A model generated the notes under the pieces. It was not told the DNA's origin. It did not search any database and saw nothing but the letters and a program-made list of their open reading frames with translations. Position numbers and translations under genes: made by a program. DNA of 64,000 bases. It comes from Paramyrothecium sp. XJ0827 (lineage: Eukaryota > Ascomycota > Sordariomycetes > Hypocreales > Stachybotryaceae). The stretch covers positions 682,001 through 746,000 of the forward strand of contig JAJFPB010000004.1 in assembly GCA_020881915.1 (NCBI GenBank), read 5' to 3'. Below, in pieces: positions 24,030-35,003 of the stretch (position 1 is its first letter; every line of letters starts with the position of its first letter).

Positions 24030-25178
24030 CGTCGCAGCGACGCAGAGAGGGCACTTAAAAGGAAGGGTTGCAGACGGGGGTGAGGAGAAGCCGTGAGCAT
24101 GTAAACGGGCTTTCACAACCCAGCAATCCGCCACCACCAAAAATGTGTGTTCACTTTTTTTTTATTGAACAGGGAAACAGACAGGGGGCAGTCTTCTACA
24201 TTTAAGCAACAGCATGTACGATATCGGGTCTTTTCCTGGTTAAGGCTGGAGCGATGCATGCAGCATCGGCCATGGGCACAATCTCGTGTCAAGCCACCAT
24301 CACCACCACCATCACTTTTTCGGCCCAAGACCTCGGCACGGCCTCCCGGGGGGGGGACGCTCAACATGCGAAAATACCGCATATGGTTCGTTGCTTTCGC
24401 TTAGGATATTTTCCAACGACCGGGCTACCATCGGAAGGGCAGGGCCAGCGCGTCCCAGCCAATGGGCGCATCTTATCAGATGATCAGATAAAATTTCATC
24501 AGATCACCGTTCCCCACTTGGACGCGGCCAGCCCCGGCCCAAGCACCCCCTGGCCAACGAATCACGACGCCGGCCGAGTTGCAGCTGGAGGAGGGGCTTG
24601 TGTCCGTTCTCGTAGCGCACGCCCGAGGTGGGCAGGGGGACGCTTGCTAAAAGGGTTGGGCGCGCGAGCAAGGCGGGAATGTGTGTTGGTTCCTGGTGAG
24701 CTGATGGGGTTCTCTGGCCTGTCCCGACCATCCGAGATCTCCTTGATTCACAGAGACGACAACGGACTCCAGATAGTGGCCGTGGCAGATGATTGTCAAG
24801 CTCGAGCACCTGAACGAGCAAGGGGAGGCCGGAAGATCCAGGAGCTGTCACGGTGGGTTCCCCAGCCTAGCCGACGAACCATCAGTTCAGCTGTCGGGCC
24901 CTGACTCCTTGTGTGTTGGTCACCTCGTTAGCGATTACGAGGCTTGCCATCACAAGCAGCATGGCGGCCTCGGCGTGGCAGGGGGGGCTCATTTATCAGT
25001 CTGGACCTGGCGTGGCAAGTCCATCCTTTATAAGAGCCCATGCTGCCGGTGCATTGCATGAAGCTCGAAAAGTCCCGCTCCCGCTTTGCGTTTATTTTGC
25101 TCCCTCGTCACTCCCGCCGTCCTCTTGCGTTCTGTCCCTGCTTCGCACCGCAGCAGCTTGAGAGCTTAAAAGTCCACC
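24030..25178. promoter_or_regulatory. Divergent promoter, siderophore transporter and CFEM genes
   Basis: 1.15-kb region between two genes tied to iron uptake. It includes the twin GATA-type sites at 24473-24491 and a TATA-like TTTATAAG at 25027-25034, about 145 nt before the CFEM ATG. The plus-strand open frame across this region has no family resemblance and is not called. Confidence 0.55.
24473..24491. promoter_or_regulatory. Paired ATCWGATAA sites, putative SreA/URBS1-type iron regulator operators
   Basis: TTATCAGAT (24473-24481, that is ATCTGATAA on the minus strand) and ATCAGATAA (24483-24491, plus strand) lie in opposite orientation one base apart. Both match ATCWGATAA, the known binding consensus of fungal iron-sensing GATA repressors (SreA, SRE, Urbs1). 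They sit about 445 nt upstream of the siderophore transporter ATG and about 690 nt upstream of the CFEM ATG. Match and position are seen; binding and regulation are inferred. Confidence 0.65.
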
Positions 25179-25782
25179 ATGAAGACCTCATCCATTGTCT
25201 TCGCCGCCACCGCGGCCCTCTCCGGCTTTGCCAGTGCCCAGGACAAGGCCGATTACCTGCCCGAGTGCTCTCTCGACTGCTTGAACACGGCCACCGAGCA
25301 GGCCACTGACTGCTCTCTGGACGACGCCGTCTGCTGGTGTGTCCAGGAGAACTACGAGAACATCTACGACGCCGGTGTCGCCTGTGTGCTCCAGGCTTGT
25401 GGTCCCGACCGCGCCGTCAGTACGTCTCCCCTGTTGATGTCCTTGCCGTGAGTGCTGGTGAGCTTTGCTAATATCAATTCTTGCAGCCGAGGTCCTTCCC
25501 GCTGCTGCAGTCTTCTGCTCTGCCGCCTCTGCCTCTGCCTCGGCCGCTACCGCCACGACTGCTTCCAGCTCGGCGGCTGCCACTTCGGCCGCCACCTCGG
25601 TCGTCACCTCGACCGGGGCGTCCAATGCCACCGTGACGACGTCTGCCACCACCAGCACCAGCACCAGCGACGATACTACCACTACCGAGTTGACGACGTC
25701 TTCGGAGCCCGGCGCCGCTGCTGCGACCGGCTACATCGGTTCAGCTGCCATGCTCGCTCTGGGCGCTCTTGCGCTCTTCTAA
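25179..25782 (+). CDS. CFEM-domain GPI-anchored cell-surface protein
   Basis: Small secreted protein with a CFEM domain, a fold that in several fungi binds heme or takes part in iron capture at the cell wall. Exons 25179-25419 and 25487-25782, 67-nt intron; 178 aa. Signal peptide MKTSSIVFAATAALSGFASA, then eight cysteines in CFEM spacing (PEC, DC, DC, VC-W-C, AC, QAC, FC; the last comes after the intron). The aspartates just before VCWC are where CFEM proteins place the heme-iron ligand. A Ser/Thr/Ala-rich stalk follows and the C-terminus is hydrophobic (GYIGSAAMLALGALALF), as expected for a GPI signal. The gene is divergent from the siderophore transporter and faces the twin GATA sites. Confidence 0.92.
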
Positions 25783-27449
25783 GAGATGTAATGTGTAATG
25801 GTCGGGTGAAGAGAGATACCAGTTTCTGTAATAATGCGGGTCGATGCAGATAGAGTGGGATAGCATAGAAATGTTACAAAAAGTACTTGTTTGAACTAGA
25901 CAACTTCTAGTGTCTGCGAGTCCCGTTTGGCAGTTTGTGAAAATGGCACGATCGGAGGATGTTTGAGCAATTCCTTCGCGAAGACTGCCTCAGTTAGCCA
26001 GCACAATGGATTCCTTTACTCAATCTCACATCAGCAGAGCATACATGTGAGCGAGAAGTCAGAGATGTCTCTTGTCGACGATCACTTTTCAAACGCAGTT
26101 GCCAGGGCGAAGCCGACTAGCTACCTGCTCCATGGGCCATACTGGTAGTCACGGTCTTTGGACGCTCATCAAGTCCTCTAGGTGAATTATTGGAGAGCAA
26201 TATGCGCAAAGAATCGGTCTTGTTGCGCCGCAGTGATTCAACGCCGTCCCTGGGACATGTTCTCTTATTTGTATGCGCCAGGTATGTGTCAGATCGGCTA
26301 TGCCTAGCTGGCATTATCGCAGTTTGCAATCGACATTAATTTTCCACTTGATAATCCAGGAATCGATGTTGTGATACCGTGTCGTCGCCCAGCAAGAATT
26401 CCTGAATAGGGGATCCGGTATATGCAGCCATGGTCCATCACCAAGAGCGCGAGGAAGAGACGGGCAAGGCGTGTTGATGCTAAGCTCTTGTTGGCGACAT
26501 GGCCGCAATGTTGTCGGGCCGTCTACATGCACCTCTTCTTTCTCGCCGACCTCAGACCCGGACACAACAAGTTTGTCTCTCGCCGATCAGTGTTGCGCGC
26601 AAAGGCCTTGCATGTGCCGCAGGTGCCTTGTCCAGATTGAGATGGTGGCTCGCCCACGTGCTTCCCGTCCTTGATCCTCAACGATGCCTGTTTGGGCCGG
26701 AGGGCACGTGACCAGCATTCCCCAGCCTCCCGCCGTGCGTTATACTTTTACCTTAACGGCGTCGCTGGGGACCTACAGCAGCACCCTCGGCACTAAACGG
26801 GCTGGTGCTGAGAGCCTGGGGGCTGGACGGCTGTGGTCTGGGCCTGGGCCTGGGCCTGGGCCGTGGCGGACCCCCAAACGAGCCCCTCCCCACTCGCCGT
26901 CTCCAGATTCAGGGTAGCGCAAGGATGCAGCGGCACGGCGCCCTGCGGTAGGGACGGTAGCGGTTGGGTAGGTAACTAAGGTCAGGTAGGGTAGGTATCG
27001 TACGGTACGGCACAACACACGACGGCCTCTGACCTCAGGTACAATTCATTCCCTTAGCTCTCTCTCTCTTCTTGCTGCGACTGCTGCTGCTGCTGCTGCT
27101 GCTACCCTCCCTCTCTCTCTCTCTCTCTCTCGCTCTCTCTCACGCGCTCGGCCTTACCTTGACTCTCCCCGTCCGTCCCGTTCGTCCATCATTCCCTTTT
27201 TTTTCTCACTATCTTATCCGCCAATCCACAATCCTCCCCTCCACCAGCGCCCGCGCGCCCGAACCCGAACCCTTCCCTCCCCTTCCCCCCTCCCCCCGTC
27301 TCCAAGCCAATCCAATCCAATCCCATTCCATCATTCCCATTCCCCCCGGGGCTCGCATTCGCCGATCTTGCCTGCACTTTCTAGGGGGAGATTTTCCCCA
27401 AGGATCTCCCGGGAACCAGCGCAAAGCTCAGGTCGCCGCCGTCAAGTCA
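25783..27449. other. Intergenic and long leader, simple repeats
   Basis: 1.67 kb with no supported exon. It contains four copies of CTGGGC at 26838-26862, a (CTG)n run at 27081-27103 and a (CT)n run at 27111-27131, the last two likely in the transcribed leader or core promoter of the downstream Myb-like gene. Confidence 0.5.
27081..27131 (+). repeat. CTG and CT microsatellites upstream of the Myb-like gene
   Basis: About seven CTG units (27081-27103) followed by about ten CT units (27111-27131). Pyrimidine-rich tracts are common just upstream of fungal transcription starts. They lie in an open frame in phase with the gene, but that frame has no ATG before 27450. Confidence 0.8.
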
Positions 27450-28945
27450 ATGTCCGAGGAAGACCTTGACGTGCTCGGCCCAGAGGGGCAAGGATCTGCC
27501 GCCCGCGTCGACCGCGACCGGAGGGCTCCGCGCTTCAGCTGGACGCCCGCCTACGAGGCCACCTTCTTCCGCAGCCTCTGCGAGAGCGTCCAGCTCGGCC
27601 TGCGCGAGAACAGCAGCTTCAAGGCCGAGGCCTGGGAGCGCGCTGCTCAGGCTCTGCAGGAGAGCCACGCCGCCCTGCCCGCCAAGAGCCACCTCATCAA
27701 CAAGAGCGACAATGCACGCAAGCGCTTCCGCCTCTGGCGCGGCCTGCGCGAGGACCCCGACTTTGTCTACAGTCCCACCACGAGGACCGTCACCGCCACC
27801 GAGGAGGCATGGGCTGCCCACATCGAGGTAAGTTGTGCCGCTGGAATTACCGCCGTCGTGGTCGTGGTCGTGGTCGTGGTCCTGGTTCTGGTGCTGGTGC
27901 TGGCTTGTCCATGCGACGGCCCTTCATCATCCAGCCGCGTCGCTTCCAGACGATTTTTCTGTGGACACACCGCTTACCCACCGCTTCCCCCATCTAGCGC
28001 GAACCACTCTCAAGAGCATTGCGCGGCCGCCCCTTCGACCATGAAGAGTACATGGAAATCCTTTATCCCGATGTCATCGGCTCCGGCGGCGCCCCTAAAC
28101 GCATCATGAAGCCCCGGCGCAGAGCCGACGGCCAGCCCGGCGACGACTCGGATATGCCAGGAACCAGCATCCTCTCTCTGCAGGGCGACCTGCCTGCATC
28201 CCAGTCCGGCCTCAACAGTCCCGAGCAATCGCGACCGTCGTTAAGCCAGACCCCGACCGGCTCCTCCTCCGGTTCAATCAATCTGCAACGGCCCACCTCG
28301 ACGACGATTCCTCCACGCACAGGGATTCGGAGCTCCAGCGTGCTGACCCCGCCCGACGAGACCGTTCCTACCACCACAGCGGCGTCGATGTCCGCTTCGA
28401 CATCCGCCGCGCAGAACCGAAAGCGGCCGTTAAAGGCCGATGAGGTTCCTTCGTCCGCCAGTCCAGTTTCGGCAGCGCCGGTAGGGGTAGCTCCCAGCAT
28501 GCAACAACCACCGCCATCCCCGGACAAACGGCGCAAAACATCTGAGCCTCAAGCAGCCGCCTACTCAATGTCTACAGGGCCTCCCGGCTCCTCCGGCCCA
28601 TCAATTGCTAGGGCCAACAACCCGTTCACGGCCGCGACGTCGCCGCCCGTGCCGCTAGCAGCCCCTCCCCCCGCGAACAATGTCGATGCCACGACCCTCG
28701 GTAACCGCATGCTGGTCGAGCTGTTGGAGGCGGTCAAGGCGCGTGCGGCAGGGCCTCGGTGGCGCGAGGAGGCGCTGGACCTCTTCTTTCGAGACTTTTC
28801 GCACGAGGAACTGGACTTGCAAATCAAGATCTCGGAGAACGTGCTGAGCAACGAAAACAAGGCCATGGTGTTCTGCAAGATGCCGCTACGGGTGCGGCAG
28901 CACTGGGTTAAGCGGTTCCGGGAGCTGCATCATAAGGCGGTGTGA
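27450..28945 (+). CDS. Myb/SANT-like DNA-binding domain protein
   Basis: Predicted nuclear DNA-binding protein. Exons 27450-27827 and 27998-28945, 441 aa. The N-terminal domain (about residues 27-130) resembles the Myb/SANT-like Myb_DNA-bind_3 family: RFSWTPAYEATFF, regularly spaced Trp and Leu residues, the NARKRFRLWRGL helix, then after the intron the family tail FDHEEYMEILYPDVI and KRIMKPRRR. A long Ser/Pro-rich low-complexity middle follows. The C-terminal 85 residues (LLEAVKARAAGPRWREEALDL to the end) look folded and conserved but I cannot name that domain. ATG 27450 is the first in frame. The 170-nt intron is two to three times longer than most here and carries a repeat. Confidence 0.82.
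27855..27903 (+). repeat. GTCGTG/GTGCTG-type tandem repeat inside an intron
   Basis: A run of GTCGTG units grading into CTGGTG/CTGGTT units within the 170-nt intron of the Myb-like gene. It would keep the reading frame open if the intron were retained. Confidence 0.8.
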
Positions 28946-30031
28946 TGCGGAGCGCTTGGAGAAAGTATGGGAAAGAGGAGGAAGCGGATCGAGGTGCAGA
29001 GAGCGATTCGAATGTTTTACAGGAGTCTTTCAATTGTCACATGCGGGGGCAATCGTGTTGCCGTTGCTGTTTGTAAGAAAAAGCGGAAGAAGGTCGAATG
29101 CATGTACGGACGGTATGCATGGTGTGTGATCAGCCGCGGCAGCGACAAGCGCAGTGCGGCGCAGTACAGTGTTGCGGATACCAAGGATACCCTGGGGACG
29201 GGCGTTTCATTTTCTCTTTTACTAGTTATTCATATTCGGGCTGATGGAGGCGTGAACGGGACGAAGACGTGGTTTTCATGCGGGACTTTTCATCAAGGGC
29301 CCGCGGGTGTTTGGGATATGTTGATGTTTCGTCCATTACCTTACTTACATACATCACTTCTGTGAGAAGGCGGTGAAACAGCCACTGCTATCAAATAACA
29401 TGCCTAACAGGCAAAGTCTATTGTTTTTCCTTAAAATTAGTCCTCTTTTGAGGTGAAATCGTGGCCGCTTTGGAAGATGAAGGATATTTAACCCGTCGAG
29501 ACTACAGGGTAGCGTCACCAGATTGCGAAAATTCTCGTTACCCTGGACCGTTCGGTGGAGGCTAGAGCACGGCGTGAGAAGGAGTGGTGCGAAGAAGTGA
29601 TAGACTTGGAGTTCGAATTGTTTCCCTCTGCAGAAGCGATATTGGTAAACTATTTGTGAAGTGAAAATACATCTTTGATCTGAGGATATTTGTACACGTG
29701 AAACTTGGTCACTTAGTGCGGCATCATTATGCGACCTCTTTCAACTGCATGTAACTGGGACCAGGAGCAACTGAATGGCCAAAGTAGGAAACTGTGACGC
29801 CGCATACAGAGCATCAACCTTCGACTCGCGTTTACAAGTCTTAGCGAGCAGAGCCCGTAATAATTGGCATCTCACACAACAAGTCTGTTCGCCAAATCCT
29901 AGCCTGAGCCGTACATGGCACACGCGAGGTACATGCAAACCTCGTTGGGCAGTCAAGATGCTCAAACCTTCCCCAGAGATGACTCTGTTCAGGGAAACAA
30001 GTGCACAAAGCACAGCCGTGGACTGTGCCGT
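28946..30031. other. Intergenic between convergent genes, no gene seen
   Basis: About 1.1 kb holding two 3' ends. Short open frames here have neither proper starts nor family resemblance. Confidence 0.5.
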
Positions 30032-31022
30032 CTAATCGCCCTCCTCATACTGAATGAACACCATGAGCACTGCGGCATACCTGCGAGAGTCATCAGCTTT
30101 GACACGACGGCCAGGGTAAGGTCAGGCACCCACGCTGCCGTTGCCCCCAACGCTTCGAACGGCTTCGTAGCCATGGCGAACGAGAGGGTCAAGAGGAAGA
30201 GGAAGATGAAGGCAGTAATGATGCCGAGCTTGCCCTTGACACTCTGCACAGCCTGTAGTATCCACAGCGGCGTGATGAGCATCGCGACCCCGACAGCCAC
30301 AATGGCGGCCGTGGCAAAGCGGTCGACGCGCCTGTCCGAGTAGTAGGAGACATACCCTCGCTCGTGAACGGGCACGCTTTCATCCTTTTCCTTCCAGACT
30401 CCGAGGCTGCGGAGGTGCCGGGATTTGTTGATGAACCTGCTCAGCGGCGACCTGTCCTGCTGCACGACGGAAATCAGATCATCATGGTCCAGGTACTTTT
30501 GTTCATCCGGCGACACGGCGGCGTAGTCGTGATTGTGGTGCCAGTTCTTGATACTGTCAACACTATGATGGAGAGGTCTCTTGTGTTTCCGCAAGTGGGA
30601 TTGCTGGAGGATGAGTTCGTCTTGTTCAATTAGACATGCTACAATATAAAGGGCCGTTCAGAGTACAGACTGTATTGTAAGATCTTGGGCGCAACCCTCT
30701 GAATCAACGCCTTTCGGTCCGCCACGTCCTCCCTGAAGGCGCCATTGTGAACATCGTCTGTGGTCTTGGCGCTGTAGTAGGTGTCAAGCGCGGTCAGTTC
30801 CTCCTCGAGCTCCGAGATTTCGTCTTGCAGGGCGAGCATTAGTCGAGCGTTCAATTTGTCGAAGCGACGGAACATGGGCATTTCATCATCGGAAGAGATA
30901 AATCGGACATAATCCTGGTATCCAATGTACTTCCAGGGCTTGAGCAAAATGTCTTCCGCACTCACTTCGGGGGGTATGGAACCTTGCGCCGCAACTGTGT
31001 GATGGAATGCGCCGCTGTCCAT
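30032..31022 (-). CDS. DUF6594 membrane protein
   Basis: Fungal membrane protein of unknown function with a DUF6594-type architecture. Exons on the minus strand: 31022-30671, 30620-30134, 30080-30032; introns of 50 and 53 nt; 295 aa. The N-terminal half has the family pattern KPWKYIGY, MFRRFDKLNARLMLALQDEISELEEEL (predicted coiled coil), then ILQY-NELILQQS, rebuilt across an intron with a weak GTCTGT donor. The C-terminal part has three hydrophobic segments: ATAAIVAVGVAMLITPLWIL, IITAFIFLFLLTL, and ATAAYAAVLMVFIQYEEGD, the last rebuilt across intron 2. The frame upstream opens with GTG, so ATG 31022 is used. Relatives are numerous in Pezizomycotina; no role is established. Confidence 0.8.
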
Positions 31023-32523
31023 GTTTGTGAGCACTCAGTTGTATTCGCCTACAATCAAGCGGCGGCGAGTCTTTTCTTCCTAAGCGTGCCACAACTGCGC
31101 AGTTGGTACTGTTGCGGGCGTTCGACGAATGCTCAAGCGCCTTTGCAAATTTCCCGAGATGTCCTTCATAGAAGAACTAGATTGTTTTTTCTGTGCAGGT
31201 GAAAGCGCGGATTACTCGTGACGAGCTGACTTTCTCGAAGGGCTTGACAGCAACCCTGCGGTCTTCTCTAGCACAAACGAAACGGCTCAATTCATTGATC
31301 GCCTGCTTCAAGATGAGCAAGTTTACAACAGATTGCTGCCTAACACCGAGGGCTGTAATATTATAATACGGCGTTCTCCTCGCCTCAGCAAGGAGCTCTG
31401 AAGTTGGTCAACTTCGCAATCTCCTGTCTCTTTTCCTTGTCTGCAAAGGCGCCCTGGATACAACTTGGTATGTCGCTCGTGCTTTCAGCAAAAGGTGGAT
31501 AATCTGCTAAATCCAACCAGGCAAACCATACGGGAACGTTTGGGATCGCACCGCTTTCATCATGGATGCAAAGGAGCAGACCGTAGTGGTGGACAGGAAC
31601 AACACGCGGCAAGCAAACGCGCTGCCCCCCCCTCGTGGGGAGGACGAGTGTTCACGGGGCCTCAACGACAGCGGCCGTTTTGTCGATGCAATTTACTGCC
31701 GGGGCCCAAGTGCAATCGTTGCCGGAGTACATAGACGGGAAGGATGTGGAGATGAGGCGCATATAGCCTCGACAGAAATGGCATTTAGGAGAATCTAAGA
31801 TCAGCCAGGGGGAAAGCCATCAGGAATCTGGGATGGAACATTTCCAGAACAATAACCATGAGATAACGGACTCAGAAATCTACGGAAACTCACGGGACAA
31901 GTCAGTCAGTGTCGTCTGTGTCGAGAGGGCCTCATAAATTAGCCGGTGTCTCAGCAGTGAACTAGAACCAGAGTTCACCAGAGTTCACCAGTTTAAAAGA
32001 ACAATTGCCTATCAACTGATCCTGGGTGTGCTGCCACAGCCACGAAGCTACTGTGGTAGTAGAAATTAGCCAGACCATCGTATGGCGCGCAACCCCCCCG
32101 GGGCTGTGCCTTGCTCTGTGGACGTTCCAAGTCCCGCCTGTCCCCGTCAAGTATCGCCCCGGTAGCCAAGGTAGAGCGCTAAGCTTAGGCAGTGGTGCGT
32201 GCGCCTGGAAACTGCTAGAGCGGCAGCATTGTTCACTACGTCATCACCCGGCTACCCGCCGGGTCTGCTGGTGGAGCTCAGTCACATGAATCAAGAAATC
32301 GGGAGCAGCAGCTCTTGCTCTCCGGCCGTCAATGCGAGAAAAAGCTGCCGTCACAGGTACCTACATAATTGCTTGCGACCTCCCCTTTTTTCCCCATCTT
32401 CCCAGGAACGCCATCATTTTCTTCCCTCCCTTCGAAATAGCTTGAAAGGCCACCGCCCTTCACGTCACCACCCTCACCTCGCATACACGCGCCTCCGCTC
32501 AAATACAAAACACACCTCTCATC
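31023..32523. other. Intergenic, no confident gene
   Basis: 1.5 kb upstream of two divergent genes. One minus-strand open frame (31385-31612) has protein-like composition but no ATG and no recognised family. A 10-base direct repeat (AGAGTTCACC twice) lies near 31970-31990. Confidence 0.4.
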
Positions 32524-33269
32524 AGTAAGTCGCGCCCACAGGCTAGCCGCCATCGCCTCGAGGCGTCGTCATTGACTCTCTTCTCGCAGTGTCTTACGCC
32601 GACGTTGCTGCCAAGGGCCCCAAGCAGTCTCCCGAGGAGGTGAGTTCCCCAATCTAGCCATGCGCTGAGCATTTTGTTTGCGGCAGCTTCATCATTCTGC
32701 CAACGAAAACTGCTCAGACTAGAGCTCCCGTCATCAGAATCACAGCCTGACCGTATCCCTAGGCTGCCGCCCCCCAACCCCCTCAGGTCATCCCCAATGA
32801 GAGCGCCTCTACCGCGTCCCTCGTTGATGTCGACATGCCCAGCGTCCACACCGTCAATTCGGAGTTCCTCGACCAGGACGTTCAGACCGACACCCAGGCC
32901 GATCGCCGTGATCGCGAGGCCGCCGCTGCCGAGGCCAAGCGTCAGCAGGAGCGTGAGGAGCGCGAGGAGCGCGACCGCCAGTCCAAGCGCGACGCCGCCA
33001 AGGCCAAGGCCCGCCGTGCCGACAACTGGCTCACCAACCAGATTGCCCAGCTGTCCGACGGCAGCGCCTCCGCCCTCGTCATCGCCAACCTCACCGCCGT
33101 CGTCGGCCTGAGCTCGTACCTCGGCTACCGCGCCTGGGGCCTCTACGACAAGGGCCGCCTGACCTGGGGCAACGTCGGTGTCGGCGCTGCTATCCTGGGC
33201 GGAGTCGGCCTGTTCGAGGCCGCCTTTGGCAACTACCTGTACAAGGGCAAGAAGGACAAGTCTTCTTGA
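32524..33269 (+). CDS. OM14-like mitochondrial outer-membrane protein
   Basis: Likely fungal counterpart of Om14, an outer mitochondrial membrane protein that helps nascent-chain targeting in yeast. Three exons: 32524 (only the A of ATG), 32590-32639, 32763-33269; introns of 65 and 123 nt; 185 aa. The start codon is split by intron 1: A, then GTAAGT...CAG, then TG TCT TAC. The protein opens MSYADVAAKGPKQSPEE, has an acidic then strongly charged EAKRQQEREER coiled-coil stretch, and a C-terminal OM14_C-like domain with two or three hydrophobic helices (ASALVIANLTAVVGLSSYLG; VGVGAAILGGVGLFEAAFG) ending in a lysine-rich tail. Family assignment rests on pattern memory, so it is moderate; the exon structure is well supported by phase. 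Confidence 0.68.
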
Positions 33270-33961
33270 AGGAGATGGTTTTCTTCACCCCCAAATCAAT
33301 CAGGAAACATGAAACTCTAATAAGAAATGCGATTCTCAGAGGGAGGCGTAGGCGCTCGGTGAGACGATGAGCGATGAAGCCTGGATTTTTTGCGACTCGA
33401 GACAGCGCGGGAAGTCGAAATCAAACTTGTAAATGGAGACGCGGTTTGCAATCTCCCAGATTCTTTGTTTCTACGGCGTACGGGAACGGATGGGGCTAAG
33501 GGGAACTTGACTCAACTCTTTTCGTCTGGTCTGATACCGCCTCTTTTGTTACAATAGTCAGCTTGTCTATTTACGCATCACCATCACATTCAGCTGCTTC
33601 AATTCGTGACGTGCACAGATGGCCCATCGTACTAGTTTCAAGGTGAAGCCGATAAGGTGGGCAATAAAGTCCGGGTCCATATGGTTCCCCCAAAATCTCT
33701 ATGAGAACATGTAAAACAGGGCACAGCACGTAGAGTGAGATCTGGGATGTTTCGTCAAGAGAAGCGAGGCTGTCTAATATTTTATGCCAAATCATACAAC
33801 TCCCCCATCTGCGTGCGCTCCCTCGGCACGTAACAGTTTTGGTACAGTACAGAGCTCACCGTTCTATGCGGGCCGAGCCGTTTATGGTAATATACACATG
33901 TAATCCACCCTATTTTGTTTTTCGTCTCCTCCACGAAACCGAGACGGCTGGGTGTGTCCCC
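33270..33961. other. Intergenic between convergent genes
   Basis: About 690 nt with the 3' UTRs of the OM14-like and MIA40 genes. No gene seen. Confidence 0.5.
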
Positions 33962-35003
33962 TTACTCCTTCTTCTCCTGAGGCTTCTTCTCCTCCTCCTG
34001 CTTCTTCTCCTCCTCCGTCTTCACCTGGTCGTTGGCCGCCGTCGCATCGTCCCACTTCTGAGGGATCTCGGTCGACGCAGGTTTGGGCGGGGGCAGCGAG
34101 TCGGACGCGGCCTTTTCCACGAAGGGCTCCTCCTCCGCCAGGCCGGTGGCACTCTCGGCTAGGTTCTCCTTCAGGATCTGGTGGTCCTCGGGGATGTCCA
34201 CCCCCAGAGCGCCTGCCTCGTCGTCGTCGTCGTCGGTCAGCTCGCCGCCGTAAATTTCCGGGTACTTTCGGAAGCACTCTTGCATGCCCCTGTGATACGC
34301 GTTAGCCCCCCATATCCAGTCAGTGCGGTGCCTCACAAGCAGAAAACATACTGGAACTTGTCGATGCAGTCCATGCCCTTGGGCTCGGCCTCGGAGTAGA
34401 CGAAGCAGCTGAAGGCGGACTTGAACTCCTCGCCGCAGGGTCCGGTGGCCATGCCGCCGAGGCACGGGCAGTCCCAGTTGATCTCGCCCGTCTCGGGGTT
34501 GAAGGCGCCCTGCTGGCCAGCTTCCTCCTCGAGTGCGGCGGGCGAAGCGGCCGTCGTCGCGGCATCGGTGCTCTCGGCAGGTGCGGGCTGGCGCTCGGCA
34601 TGGGTGTGTTCGGGCTTGGGGGTCTGCTTCTCGAGCTTCTCCTTGATCTGCTTGCGCTTCTCCTCGACAACCGACTCTACGGTGGGCAGGTCGTCGGTCG
34701 CAAAGGCCGCCGGGGCGCTGATGTGCGGTGCTGCTACCCGTGTTAGACGACCAGCTGTGCTGGGCAAACAAATGCCGACGGAGCGGTCTTACAGGAAACT
34801 TCCTCGGCGAAGACAGAGCTCGTGTTGTAGTAGTAGACGGCGCCGACGGCCAGACCCCAGCGCACGGCCGAGCCCTTCCAGCTCCTTGACTTGTCGGCCG
34901 GGGAAGCCGTCGACGCAAGGCGCCGGGGGGCGGCGCGGACGGCAGAGGTGCGCAGGCCGCTGAGGGCAGGCCTCGAGCCGGAGCGCAAGGCTGTGCGGTA
35001 CAT
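33962..35003 (-). CDS. MIA40: Mitochondrial intermembrane-space import protein Mia40
   Basis: Oxidoreductase that traps and oxidises cysteine-rich proteins entering the intermembrane space, with Erv1 as partner. Exons on the minus strand: 35003-34793, 34733-34352, 34289-33962; introns of 59 and 62 nt; 306 aa. The N-terminus is Arg/Ser-rich (mitochondrial presequence) followed by one membrane anchor ([13 protein letters not shown]). The core domain has the redox CPC motif in NWDCPCLGG and twin CX9C motifs: [11 protein letters not shown] and C-IDKFQGMQE-C, the second rebuilt exactly across intron 2, then [13 protein letters not shown]. The acidic C-terminal tail (DDDDDE, then Glu/Lys-rich) is usual in fungal Mia40. 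It is divergent from the thiamine pyrophosphokinase gene. Confidence 0.96.

Noticed and set aside
24254..24904. Plus-strand open frame of 216 codons between the siderophore transporter and CFEM genes
   Set aside because: Overlaps the twin GATA sites, has low-complexity His/Thr content, and resembles no protein.
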